64,000 bases of DNA, from assembly GCF_002531825.1 (NCBI RefSeq), contig NZ_NWSX01000022.1, positions 1 to 64,000 of the forward strand, given 5' to 3'. The DNA comes from Rhizobium sp. J15. Lineage in GTDB: Bacteria; Pseudomonadota; Alphaproteobacteria; Rhizobiales; Rhizobiaceae. The notes under the pieces are model-generated. The model did no database searches, was not told the origin of the DNA, and saw nothing but the letters and a program-made list of their open reading frames with translations. The position numbers were made by a program, and so were the translations under genes. Position 1 is the first letter of the stretch. Every line of letters starts with the position of its first letter. This document shows, piece by piece, positions 50,446 to 58,453 of this stretch.

Positions 50446-52256
50446 TGCTCCCCACCATTCTCGATCTTGCCTCGCTGCGGTCCGCCTATGCGGCGGGCCT
50501 TTCCCCGCTCGAGCTGGTGGACGAGATCATCGCGAGATGCAGCGCGTCAGACGATCCGGCCATCTTCATCACGATGACGCCCGAAGAGGAATTGCGCGCC
50601 GGTGCCCGCGAGCTGGTGGCCCGCGCGCCCGAACCGAACAGCCTGCCGCTCTGGGGCATTCCCTTCGCCGTCAAGGACAATATCGACGTCGCCGGCCTGC
50701 CGACGACGGCTGCCTGCCCGGCTTTCGCCTATCACCCGCAGGCGGACGCGGCAACGGTCGCGCGCTTGCGGGCTGCCGGCGCCATGGTAATCGGCAAGAC
50801 CAATCTCGACCAGTTCGCAACGGGGCTGAACGGCACGCGCTCGCCGCATGGCGCGCCGCGTTCGGTTTTCGACCGCAACTATGTCTCCGGCGGCTCCAGC
50901 TCGGGTTCGGCCGTCGCGGTGGCGGCCGGTCTGGCAAGCTTCTCGCTCGGAACCGACACGGCCGGTTCCGGCCGCGTGCCGGCCGCTTTCAACAATCTCG
51001 TCGGCATCAAGCCGACGCCGGGGCTGGTGCCCAATGTCGGCGTGGTGCCGGCCTGCCGCAGCGTCGACGTCGTCACCGTCTTCGCCGCGACGGTCGGCGA
51101 CGGCATCGCCATCCGCCAGATCATGGAAGGCTACGACGCCCGCGATCCGTTTTCACGGCAAGCCACACCCGCAAGCCTGCCCACGACGCGCCCGCGCATC
51201 GGCGTCCTCGACAGCGCGGAACGGGAATTTTACGGCAACAGGGACGTGGAGGCTCTCTATGACGCGGCAATCGAAAGGGCGCGGTCGCTGGGTGCGGTGA
51301 TCGTGCCTTTCGACTACGCGCCATTCCGGCAGGCGGCCGAACTGCTCTACAACGGCCCCTGGGTTGCCGAGCGGCTGGCGGCGGTCAAGGAATTCCTGGC
51401 AACGAATGAAGGCGACTTCGACCCGACGGTGCGAGCCATCATCGAAGGGGCAAAGGCCTACGATGCCGTCGACGCCTTCGAGGGCCGCTACAAGCTGGAA
51501 GCATTGCGGCAGAAAACAAGAGCCGAATGGGAGAAGGTGGATTTCCTGATGCTGCCGACATCCCCGACGACCTACAGCGTCGAAGAAATGCAGGCGGACC
51601 CGATCGTCAAGAACAGCCATTTCGGCCGCTATACCAATTTTGCCAACCTGCTCGATTGCGCGGCGATCGCCATTCCCGCCGGCTTTGACGCAGACGGTCA
51701 TCTGCCCGCAGGCGTGATGCTGGTCGGACCCGCCTTCACCGACGATGCGCTGGCGCCCTTTGCCGACGCCCTGCACCGCGCGGCGGAGGCCGGAATGGGC
51801 AAGGACCGCAACATCGCGCTGCCGGAATCAAGCCGCGTTCCGACCCCGGCCGACGACTTCGTCCCGATCGTCGTCGTCGGTGCACATCTGACTGACATGC
51901 CGCTGAACCATGAGCTGACGCGGACGGGTGGATACAAGTTGAGAACAGGGCGAACGGATGGCAGCTACCGCCTCTTCGCCCTCAGCGGCACGATCCCGCC
52001 CAAGCCCGGGCTGGTGCGCGATCCGGGCTTTGCCGGCGATGGCGTGGAGATCGAGGTCTGGGCGCTGCCACCGGCCGCATTCGCTCAGTTTGTCCAGAAC
52101 ATTCCGGCGCCGCTCGGCGTCGGCAAGATCACGCTCGACGACGCGAGTTGCATCACGGGATTCTTGTGTGAGGCGCATGCGGTCGCGGGCGGCCGGGAGA
52201 TCACCGAATTCGGCGGCTGGCGCAACTATGTTCGCTCAATCAGTCCGGCGGCGTGA
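50445..52256 (+). CDS. atzF: allophanate hydrolase
   Basis: 603 residues. The amidase-signature domain has Lys77 (FAVKDNID), the Gly-Ser loop at 149-155 (GGSSSGS) and nucleophile Ser175 (TDTAGSGR). A smaller C-terminal AtzF domain (about 470-600) follows. It splits allophanate into ammonia and carbon dioxide, completing release of guanidine nitrogen. The start overlaps the carboxylase stop (TGATG). Confidence 0.95.
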   Translation: MLPTILDLASLRSAYAAGLSPLELVDEIIARCSASDDPAIFITMTPEEELRAGARELVARAPEPNSLPLWGIPFAVKDNIDVAGLPTTAACPAFAYHPQADAATVARLRAAGAMVIGKTNLDQFATGLNGTRSPHGAPRSVFDRNYVSGGSSSGSAVAVAAGLASFSLGTDTAGSGRVPAAFNNLVGIKPTPGLVPNVGVVPACRSVDVVTVFAATVGDGIAIRQIMEGYDARDPFSRQATPASLPTTRPRIGVLDSAEREFYGNRDVEALYDAAIERARSLGAVIVPFDYAPFRQAAELLYNGPWVAERLAAVKEFLATNEGDFDPTVRAIIEGAKAYDAVDAFEGRYKLEALRQKTRAEWEKVDFLMLPTSPTTYSVEEMQADPIVKNSHFGRYTNFANLLDCAAIAIPAGFDADGHLPAGVMLVGPAFTDDALAPFADALHRAAEAGMGKDRNIALPESSRVPTPADDFVPIVVVGAHLTDMPLNHELTRTGGYKLRTGRTDGSYRLFALSGTIPPKPGLVRDPGFAGDGVEIEVWALPPAAFAQFVQNIPAPLGVGKITLDDASCITGFLCEAHAVAGGREITEFGGWRNYVRSISPAA

Positions 52257-52267
52257 AGGGAGAGAGA

Positions 52268-52381
52268 ATGCAAGGATTTCTGTCAAAGGCAGCGCAGCTC
52301 CTTCTAAGAGGTCTCATCGCCAGAACCTGCGCGATCTCGGCGAACAAGCCTCAAAAAGGCATCGGTCCGGCCGCAAATTGA
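52268..52381 (+). CDS. possible 37-residue small protein
   Basis: A frame starting MQGFLSKAAQLLLRGLIART with a strong GGGAGAGAGA before the ATG, 11 bases after the allophanate hydrolase stop. The C-terminal half runs into the operator at 52354-52389, and the stop codon lies inside it. It could be a real tail gene of the guanidine operon, or a chance frame. I do not recognise it. Confidence 0.3.
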   Translation: MQGFLSKAAQLLLRGLIARTCAISANKPQKGIGPAAN

Positions 52382-52389
52382 TGCTTTTC
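52354..52389 (+). promoter_or_regulatory. operator copy 1: AAAAGGCATC-N16-GATGCTTTTC
   Basis: AAAAGGCATC at 52354-52363 and GATGCTTTTC at 52380-52389 form an imperfect dyad with a 16-base spacer, 52 bases before the creatininase-family gene. The same arms, with the same spacer length, occur at 54277-54312 beside the LysR gene. It is probably the binding site of that regulator. Confidence 0.65.
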
Positions 52390-52441
52390 GCGCGCAATAA
52401 TTTTCCCTACTCACTGCTTGAAAGCAACGAGAGGTGCGGCG

Positions 52442-53239
52442 ATGGCGATGCCATTCTACTGGAACGAACTCAATACCGGCGATTTCGCCGGCCTTTCGCC
52501 CGACACGACCATTGCCATCCTTCCGATCGCCTCTACGGAACAGCACGGTCCGCACCTGCCGATCGCGACCGATGTTGCGATTGCCAACGGCATGCTGGCG
52601 GAGCTTCGAAAGCAGAAGCCCGCCGATCTCGATTTCCTTGTTCTGCCGACGCAGGAGATCGGCAAGGCGAATGAACATGTTTATGGGCCGGGAACGCTGT
52701 CGCTCAGCGCGGAACTCTTGATTCCGGTCTGGACGGCGATCGGCGCCAAGGTGGCCGAAGCCGGCATCCGCAAGATGGTGATCGTCAATTCGCATGGCGG
52801 CAACGTCGACATCATGAGCATCGTCGCGCGCGAACTGCGCGTGCGTCACCAGATGGCCGTCGTCTCCACGCAATGGGGCCGCTTCGGCCACCCGGAGGGG
52901 ATGATCGGCGAACACGAGCTGAAATACGGCATCCACGGCGGCGAGGTGGAAACTTCGCTCATGCTCCATTTCCGGCCTGACCTGGTGCGGATGGACAAGG
53001 CGGAGAACTTCACCTCGAAGGCGGAGTGGATGCGCGGGCAATCGAAATACATCCAGCCGCTGCCGCCGCATTCTCTCGCCTGGATCGCCCACGACCTCAA
53101 TCCCAACGGCGTCGTCGGCGACGCGTCGCTCGGCACGGCCGAAAAGGGCGAAGCGATCTGCCGCCACCAGGTCAGCGGGTTCATCGAACTGCTCCATGAC
53201 CTGAAGCGCTACCCGCTTTCCAATCTCTATTCTAGATAA
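52442..53239 (+). CDS. creatininase-family amidohydrolase
   Basis: 265 residues. The metal site is recognisable: Glu33 and His35 (TEQHGPHLP), Asp44 (IATDVA) and His118 (NSHGGN), with HGGEVETS further on. True creatininase has a Glu two residues after the last His; here it is Gly120, as in most other family members, so hydrolysis of creatinine itself is doubtful. Related enzymes open lactam or formamide groups. GAGAGG lies before the ATG at 52442. The gene is alone on its transcript between the guanidine operon and the convergent lysR, and has its own operator. Confidence 0.85.
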   Translation: MAMPFYWNELNTGDFAGLSPDTTIAILPIASTEQHGPHLPIATDVAIANGMLAELRKQKPADLDFLVLPTQEIGKANEHVYGPGTLSLSAELLIPVWTAIGAKVAEAGIRKMVIVNSHGGNVDIMSIVARELRVRHQMAVVSTQWGRFGHPEGMIGEHELKYGIHGGEVETSLMLHFRPDLVRMDKAENFTSKAEWMRGQSKYIQPLPPHSLAWIAHDLNPNGVVGDASLGTAEKGEAICRHQVSGFIELLHDLKRYPLSNLYSR

Positions 53240-53259
53240 GGTCTCCGCCGCGGCGCGGC

Positions 53260-54210
53260 TCATATCGCTGCGGCTTTTTCCGCCGCGATGTGGCCTTTGG
53301 CCTGCAATTCCTCCACCAGGCCGGCGAGTTCAGCCAGGAGATATTCGACGAAGAGGCTGGTCGCGGAATCGAGCGGCGCGCGGGCGCGGGCAAAAAGCTT
53401 CATCGGCTGGTGGCGGGCATGCGGCTCCGCGATTGGCCGGAAGACCAGTTCGCCCTGGCGGCATTCGGTGATGACGTCGAGCGGATTGAGGATCGTCAGC
53501 CCCGCCCCCGACTTGACCAGCTTCTTCAGCATCTCCGAGGCATTGGTTTCGAGCACCGGCTCGACATGCACGTCGAGGCGCGCGAGCGCCAGATTGATCA
53601 CATCGCGCAGGCTGGTGCCTTGCTGCGCCAGCACCAGGCGCTCCTGGACGATATCCGCCAGGTTGATCGGGCCGGACCCGATCAAATGATGGCCGGGTGG
53701 TAGGACGACGCCAATCGGGATATCGAAATTGCCGAGCGTGCGGATGCCGGGCGTTGCCGGAATATTGAAGCCAAGGCCGATATCCACCTCGCCTGAGATC
53801 ACCGGGTTGACCGTCATCGTACCGGCGTCGTTGCGCAACTGCATGAAGACACGCGGATGCTCCGACTGGAACCGGGCAATGATGTCGGGCAGCGGACCTG
53901 CCGCCAGGCCAACCGTGGTGACGATGCGGACCTTGCCGGCCTGCTGCATCTTCAGGCTGCGGATGCGCCCCTCCAGCCGCTCGTAATTCTTCAGCACCTC
54001 GCGAATATGTTCGATGCAGAGTTCGCCGGCGGCCGTCAGCCGCAGACCGCGCGGCAGGCGCTCGAAGAGTGGCGCGCCCATCTCCTCCTCCAGCGCAAGA
54101 ATTTGCCGGTTGATCGCCGACGACGCCACGTTCAACCGCGCCGCCGCCTTGCGGATCGAGCCCGTGCGGGCGATCTCATTGATGTAGATAAGCTTTCTGG
54201 AATGCAGCAT
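53260..54210 (-). CDS. LysR-type transcriptional regulator
   Basis: 316 residues. Winged helix at about 5-62 (ARTGSIRKAAARLNVASSAI, then QILALEEEMGAPLF) and a two-lobed effector domain (about 90-300, VGLAAGPLPDIIARF). GAGG before the ATG at 54210. It is divergent from the ABC operon and convergent with the creatininase-family gene. The matched operators before both units (52354-52389, 54277-54312) make it the obvious regulator of the locus. The inducer is unknown and is probably the imported compound or a product of it. Confidence 0.92.
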   Translation of the reverse strand: MLHSRKLIYINEIARTGSIRKAAARLNVASSAINRQILALEEEMGAPLFERLPRGLRLTAAGELCIEHIREVLKNYERLEGRIRSLKMQQAGKVRIVTTVGLAAGPLPDIIARFQSEHPRVFMQLRNDAGTMTVNPVISGEVDIGLGFNIPATPGIRTLGNFDIPIGVVLPPGHHLIGSGPINLADIVQERLVLAQQGTSLRDVINLALARLDVHVEPVLETNASEMLKKLVKSGAGLTILNPLDVITECRQGELVFRPIAEPHARHQPMKLFARARAPLDSATSLFVEYLLAELAGLVEELQAKGHIAAEKAAAI

Positions 54211-54276
54211 TGCAACCTCGTTGCATAAAAATAAAGCAGACGCACAAATTAGGCACAAGCTTTCCCTGAGATGCCG

Positions 54277-54312
54277 AAAAGGCATCGTTGCGCACGAAAT
54301 TTGATGCTTTTC
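54277..54312 (+). promoter_or_regulatory. operator copy 2: AAAAGGCATC-N16-GATGCTTTTC
   Basis: AAAAGGCATC at 54277-54286 and GATGCTTTTC at 54303-54312, in the divergent lysR / ABC operon gap. Both arms are identical to copy 1 and the spacer is again 16 bases. This location would serve both autoregulation and activation by LysR. Confidence 0.68.
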
Positions 54313-54391
54313 AAAGAGCAACGCAACCGCTCCTATGAAGAAAATGGAACGTCGCGATGGGCGTTCCGCGCTCAGAAGGGGAACGCTGATC

Positions 54392-55408
54392 ATGGCCGAT
54401 GCACTGAAGAACTGGGGCCTTTCCGCACTTGCCGGTCTTGGCGGCGCGCTTGCCGCCATGGCCTCCGCCCATGCGGCCGACAAGGTAAGTTACGGCACGA
54501 ACTGGCTGGCCCAGGCCGAACACGGCGGATTTTACCAGGCGGTCGCCGATGGCACCTATGCGAAACACGGCCTCGACGTGACCATCGTGCAGGGCGGCCC
54601 GAACGCGGCAAACAGCGCGCTTTTGATCTCGGGCAAGATCGACTTCTACATGGGCGGCCCACAGGGCGAAATCTCAGCCGTCGAACAGGGCATTCCGCTC
54701 GTCGATGTCGCGGCGATCTTCCAGAAGGATCCGCAGGTGCTGATCGCCCACCCGGACGCCGGCATCGAGAAATTCGAGGACCTCGCCAAGCTGAAGACGC
54801 TGTTTCTCGGCAAGGACGGCTACCTCACCTATTTCGAATGGATGAAGGCGAATTTCAAAGGCTTCAAGGACGAGCAATACAAGCCCTACAATTTCAGCCC
54901 GGCTCCGTTCCTCGCGGACAAGGAGTCCGCGCAGCAAGGCTACCTCACCTCGGAGCCCTATGAGATTGAGAAGCAGGCCGGCTTCGAACCGAAGGTCTTC
55001 CTGCTCGCCGACAACGGCTACTCTCCCTATTCGACGATGATCACCACGACGCAGACGATGATCGACAGCAAGCCGGATGTGGTTCAGCGCTTCGTCGATG
55101 CCTCCATCGAAGGCTGGTACAACTATCTCTACGGCGACAACAGCAAGGCGAACGAACTGATCAAGAAGGACAATCCTGAAATGACGGATGGTCAGATCGC
55201 CTATTCGATCGCCAAGATGAAGGAATACGGCATCATCGAGTCCGGCGACAGCCTGGACAAGGGCATCGGCTGCATCACCGATGCACATTACAAGGCGTTC
55301 TTCGAAGAGATGGTCGCGATCAAGGTCTTCAAGCCGGAGACGGATTACACCAAGGCGTTCACGACGAAATTCGTCTGCAAGAGCACCGGCATGGCGATGA
55401 AGAAGTAA
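54392..55408 (+). CDS. NMT1/THI5-type ABC substrate-binding protein
   Basis: 338 residues with a signal peptide (about 1-29, ending ASAHAA) and the fold of pyrimidine-precursor and sulfonate binding proteins: VSYGTNWLAQAEHGGFYQAV, then YAKHGLDVTIVQGGPN. It resembles binders of formyl-aminopyrimidine and related heterocycles. Ligand unknown. AAGGGGA nine bases upstream supports the ATG at 54392; an ATG at 54335 lacks a site and would spoil the signal peptide. Confidence 0.85.
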   Translation: MADALKNWGLSALAGLGGALAAMASAHAADKVSYGTNWLAQAEHGGFYQAVADGTYAKHGLDVTIVQGGPNAANSALLISGKIDFYMGGPQGEISAVEQGIPLVDVAAIFQKDPQVLIAHPDAGIEKFEDLAKLKTLFLGKDGYLTYFEWMKANFKGFKDEQYKPYNFSPAPFLADKESAQQGYLTSEPYEIEKQAGFEPKVFLLADNGYSPYSTMITTTQTMIDSKPDVVQRFVDASIEGWYNYLYGDNSKANELIKKDNPEMTDGQIAYSIAKMKEYGIIESGDSLDKGIGCITDAHYKAFFEEMVAIKVFKPETDYTKAFTTKFVCKSTGMAMKK

Positions 55409-55427
55409 GCCGGCCGCAATCCCGATG

Positions 55428-55449
55428 ATCCGCCGCGGCTGCGGCGGAT
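55428..55449 (+). other. intercistronic hairpin after the NMT1-type gene
   Basis: ATCCGCCGC at 55428-55436 pairs perfectly with GCGGCGGAT at 55441-55449 with a four-base loop. No T-run follows. As in the guanidine operon, it separates the abundant binding protein from the transporter genes and probably protects the upstream mRNA. Confidence 0.6.
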
Positions 55450-55478
55450 TGCATCTCCCCGCATGAACGAGACAGGCA

Positions 55479-56303
55479 ATGCCGCTAGCAGAAGCCCAAG
55501 CCGTATCCCCGCAAGAGACGCGCAAGCGGCCATTGGTCGTCATGCGCTCGGTTTCGAAGGTCTTTTCCAGCGGAACCGTCGCACTTTCGGACATGTCGCT
55601 CACCGTCGAAAGCGGCGAATTCGTCAGCCTCCTCGGCCCTTCCGGCTGCGGCAAGTCGACGGCGCTGCGCATCATCGCCGGCCTCGGCGACGTGACATCG
55701 GGGGAGATCGACTGGCCGAGTTCGCGCATCAATTCGAAAGGCCTGCCGGAGGGCGACATCGGCTTCGTCTTCCAGGAGCCGACGCTGATGCCCTGGAAGA
55801 ACGTATTCGACAATGTCCACCTGCCGCTGAGGCTGAGGGGTGTTTCGAAAGCCGCAGCCTCCGAGCGCATCATGGCTGTACTGACCACGGTCGGTCTGCA
55901 GGATTTCGCCAAAGCCTATCCGCGCGAACTTTCCGGCGGCATGAAGATGCGGGTCTCGATCGGCCGCGCGCTGGTGACGAAACCGAAACTTCTGCTGATG
56001 GACGAGCCCTTCGCCGCACTCGACGAAATCACCCGCCAGAAGCTCAACGACGACGTGCTGCGGCTCTGGAAGACGACCGGCATCACCGTCATCTTCGTCA
56101 CCCATTCCGTCTTCGAGTCGGCCTATCTCTCGAACCGCATCGTCGTGATGAAGGCAAGGCCCGGCCGGGTCCACGCCGATGTGCCGCTGAGCACGAGCCT
56201 GGAGCGCGATGCCTATTACCGCAGCTCCGAAGAATACAGGAAGGCCTGCGAGACGGTCTCCCATTCGCTCATCGGCGCAATCAATTCGGCTGGAGATCAT
56301 TGA
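55479..56303 (+). CDS. ABC transporter ATPase, NrtD/SsuB type
   Basis: 274 residues with Walker A GPSGCGKSTA, Q-loop FQEPTLMPW (typical of the nitrate/sulfonate/pyrimidine subfamily), signature LSGGMKMRVSIGRAL, Walker B LLLMDEPFA and switch His (FVTHSVFES). The usual Gln of the signature region is replaced by Lys-Met, as in many close relatives. Its stop overlaps the permease start by one base. Confidence 0.94.
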   Translation: MPLAEAQAVSPQETRKRPLVVMRSVSKVFSSGTVALSDMSLTVESGEFVSLLGPSGCGKSTALRIIAGLGDVTSGEIDWPSSRINSKGLPEGDIGFVFQEPTLMPWKNVFDNVHLPLRLRGVSKAAASERIMAVLTTVGLQDFAKAYPRELSGGMKMRVSIGRALVTKPKLLLMDEPFAALDEITRQKLNDDVLRLWKTTGITVIFVTHSVFESAYLSNRIVVMKARPGRVHADVPLSTSLERDAYYRSSEEYRKACETVSHSLIGAINSAGDH

Positions 56304-57139
56304 TGAGCGACGAGACCGACGCATCGCCCCATCCGGATGCCGCGAGCGCCAGGCGCCGCGATCTCGCATTGCGCATCGCCGTTCCACTGCTCGTCATCGC
56401 GCTCCTCATTCTGATCTGGTACGCCTATGTGAAGCTGTCAGGGGTGCCGCCTTATATCCTGCCGGGTCCGGCGGCTGTGGCGAACGCTTTCGTGACCGAC
56501 TCGGCCACGCTTGTCCCTGCCTTCTGGGTCACCACCAAAATCACCTTCCTATCGCTGATGCTGGCACTTGTCGGCGGCGTCGGCTTTGCGATCTTCCTCG
56601 TTCAATCGCGCTGGATCGAACTCGCCTTCTATCCGCTCGCGGTCATTCTGCAGGTGACGCCGATCGTCGCGATCTCGCCGCTGATCCTGATCTATGCGCC
56701 CTCGACGCAGGTGGCGCTGTTGATCTGCGCCTTCCTCGTCGCCTTCTTTCCGATCCTGTCGAACATGGTCCAGGGGCTGAAAAGCGTCGACCACAATCTC
56801 ATCAACCTCTTCGAACTCTACGGCGCCTCCCGCTGGCAGACACTGCTCTATCTTAAGCTGCCCGCCGCCCAGCCCTATTTCATGACAGGCCTCCGGATCG
56901 GCGGCGGTCTGGCGCTGATTGCCGCCGTCGTCGCGGAGTTTGCGGCAGGATCGGCGGGTGCGGGTTCCGGGCTAGCTTTCCGGCTTCTCGAAGCTCAGTA
57001 CCGGCTCAACATCCCCCGCCTCTTCGCCGCGCTGCTGATGCTTTCGCTTCTCGGCGTCGCGATCTTTGCCGTCACATCGTTCATTTCCTGGCTTGCCCTG
57101 CATCGCTGGCATGAGAGCAGCCTGAAACGGGAAAACTGA
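56303..57139 (+). CDS. ABC transporter permease, SsuC/ThiX type
   Basis: 278 residues with about six membrane helices. The first half carries VPPYILPGPAAV, the standard entry to this family, and the coupling loop is ELYGASRWQTLLYLKLPAAQ. It completes the importer with the binding protein and ATPase upstream. It overlaps the amidohydrolase gene by one base (TGATG), so transport and catabolism are co-expressed. Confidence 0.93.
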   Translation: MSDETDASPHPDAASARRRDLALRIAVPLLVIALLILIWYAYVKLSGVPPYILPGPAAVANAFVTDSATLVPAFWVTTKITFLSLMLALVGGVGFAIFLVQSRWIELAFYPLAVILQVTPIVAISPLILIYAPSTQVALLICAFLVAFFPILSNMVQGLKSVDHNLINLFELYGASRWQTLLYLKLPAAQPYFMTGLRIGGGLALIAAVVAEFAAGSAGAGSGLAFRLLEAQYRLNIPRLFAALLMLSLLGVAIFAVTSFISWLALHRWHESSLKREN

Positions 57140-58452
57140 TGACCTATCCCTTCATCTCTCCGCCCAATGCCGGCCGCTTCGCACTGTGCAACGCGACGCT
57201 TCCCGCCGCCGCCACCGTCGGATTTGACGCGCCTGCCGTCGAAGGTCTGGTCAAGGCCGATATCGTCATCACCAATGGCATCATCTCCGCACTGCTGCCG
57301 GCGGGCGAAACGCCGGCGGAATTCGCGAGATCCGACCTGAAGGAAGGCATGGTCTGGCCGTGTTTCGCCGACATGCACACGCACCTCGACAAGGGGCATA
57401 TATGGCCGCGCAACGCCAATGCGGACGGCACTTTCATGGGCGCGCTGGAGGCCGTGCGCACCGACCGCGAAGCGAATTGGTCCGCGGCAGATGTCTGGAA
57501 ACGCATGGACTTCTCGCTGCGCTCGGCCTATGCGCACGGCACCAGCCTGATCCGCACGCATCTCGATTCGCTGGCGCCGCAGCACCGCATTTCCTTCGAG
57601 GTTTTTGCCGAGATGCGCGAGGCATGGAAGGACCGGATCGCGCTGCAGGCAGTGGCGCTCTTCCCGATGGAAAATATGGCGGATGCGGCCTTTTTCGCCG
57701 ACCTGGTTGCTGTCGTGCGCGAGAAAGGCGGCCTGATCGGCGGCGTCACCCGGATGACCGCCGATCTCGACAGCCAGCTCGATGTGCTTTTCAGGGCTGC
57801 CGCCGACAACGGCCTCGATGTCGACCTCCACGTCGACGAGACCGACGATCCCGCTGCCGAGACCTTGAAGGCGATTGCCGAGGCCGTGCTGCGCAACCGG
57901 TTCGAAGGCCAGGTAACGGCCGGCCATTGCTGCTCGCTCGCCCGCCAGGACGAGGAGGCCGCAAAGCGCACGGTCGAGCTCGTTGCGAAGGCCGGCATTT
58001 CCATCGTCTCGCTGCCGATGTGCAACATGTATCTGCAGGACCGCTACCTCGGCCGCACGCCGCGCTGGCGCGGCATTACCCTTTTCAAGGAACTGGCCGC
58101 CGCCGGCGTGGCAACGGCGGTCGCCTCCGACAATACCCGCGACCCCTTCTACGCCTACGGCGATCTGGACCCGGTGGAAGTATTCCGCGAGGCGGTGCGC
58201 ATCCTGCATCTCGATCATCCATTGGACACGGCCGCGCGCATCGTCACCACGTCGCCCGCCGATATTCTCGGCCGTTCCGATATGGGCCGCATCGCCATCG
58301 GAGCTCCGGCCGATCTCGTACTCTTCAGCGCCCGGCGCTGGAGCGAATTTCTTTCCCGTCCGCAGTCAGACCGCGTCGTCCTTCGCCGCGGCAAGGTGAT
58401 CGACCGCAGCCTGCCGGACTATCGTGAACTCGACAGCGTCGTTGGAGCCTGA
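57139..58452 (+). CDS. cytosine-deaminase-like amidohydrolase
   Basis: 437 residues, metal-dependent amidohydrolase. Metal and catalytic residues appear as CFADMHTHLDKGH (HxH), a central HVDETDD, GHCCSL (third His) and ASDNTRDPF (Asp). The layout matches CodA-like deaminases, which act on cytosine, isocytosine or creatinine. The product would therefore come from deamination or ring opening of an imported N-heterocycle. Exact substrate unknown. It is the first enzyme gene of the operon, directly after the permease. Confidence 0.85.
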   Translation: MTYPFISPPNAGRFALCNATLPAAATVGFDAPAVEGLVKADIVITNGIISALLPAGETPAEFARSDLKEGMVWPCFADMHTHLDKGHIWPRNANADGTFMGALEAVRTDREANWSAADVWKRMDFSLRSAYAHGTSLIRTHLDSLAPQHRISFEVFAEMREAWKDRIALQAVALFPMENMADAAFFADLVAVVREKGGLIGGVTRMTADLDSQLDVLFRAAADNGLDVDLHVDETDDPAAETLKAIAEAVLRNRFEGQVTAGHCCSLARQDEEAAKRTVELVAKAGISIVSLPMCNMYLQDRYLGRTPRWRGITLFKELAAAGVATAVASDNTRDPFYAYGDLDPVEVFREAVRILHLDHPLDTAARIVTTSPADILGRSDMGRIAIGAPADLVLFSARRWSEFLSRPQSDRVVLRRGKVIDRSLPDYRELDSVVGA

Positions 58453-58453
58453 C

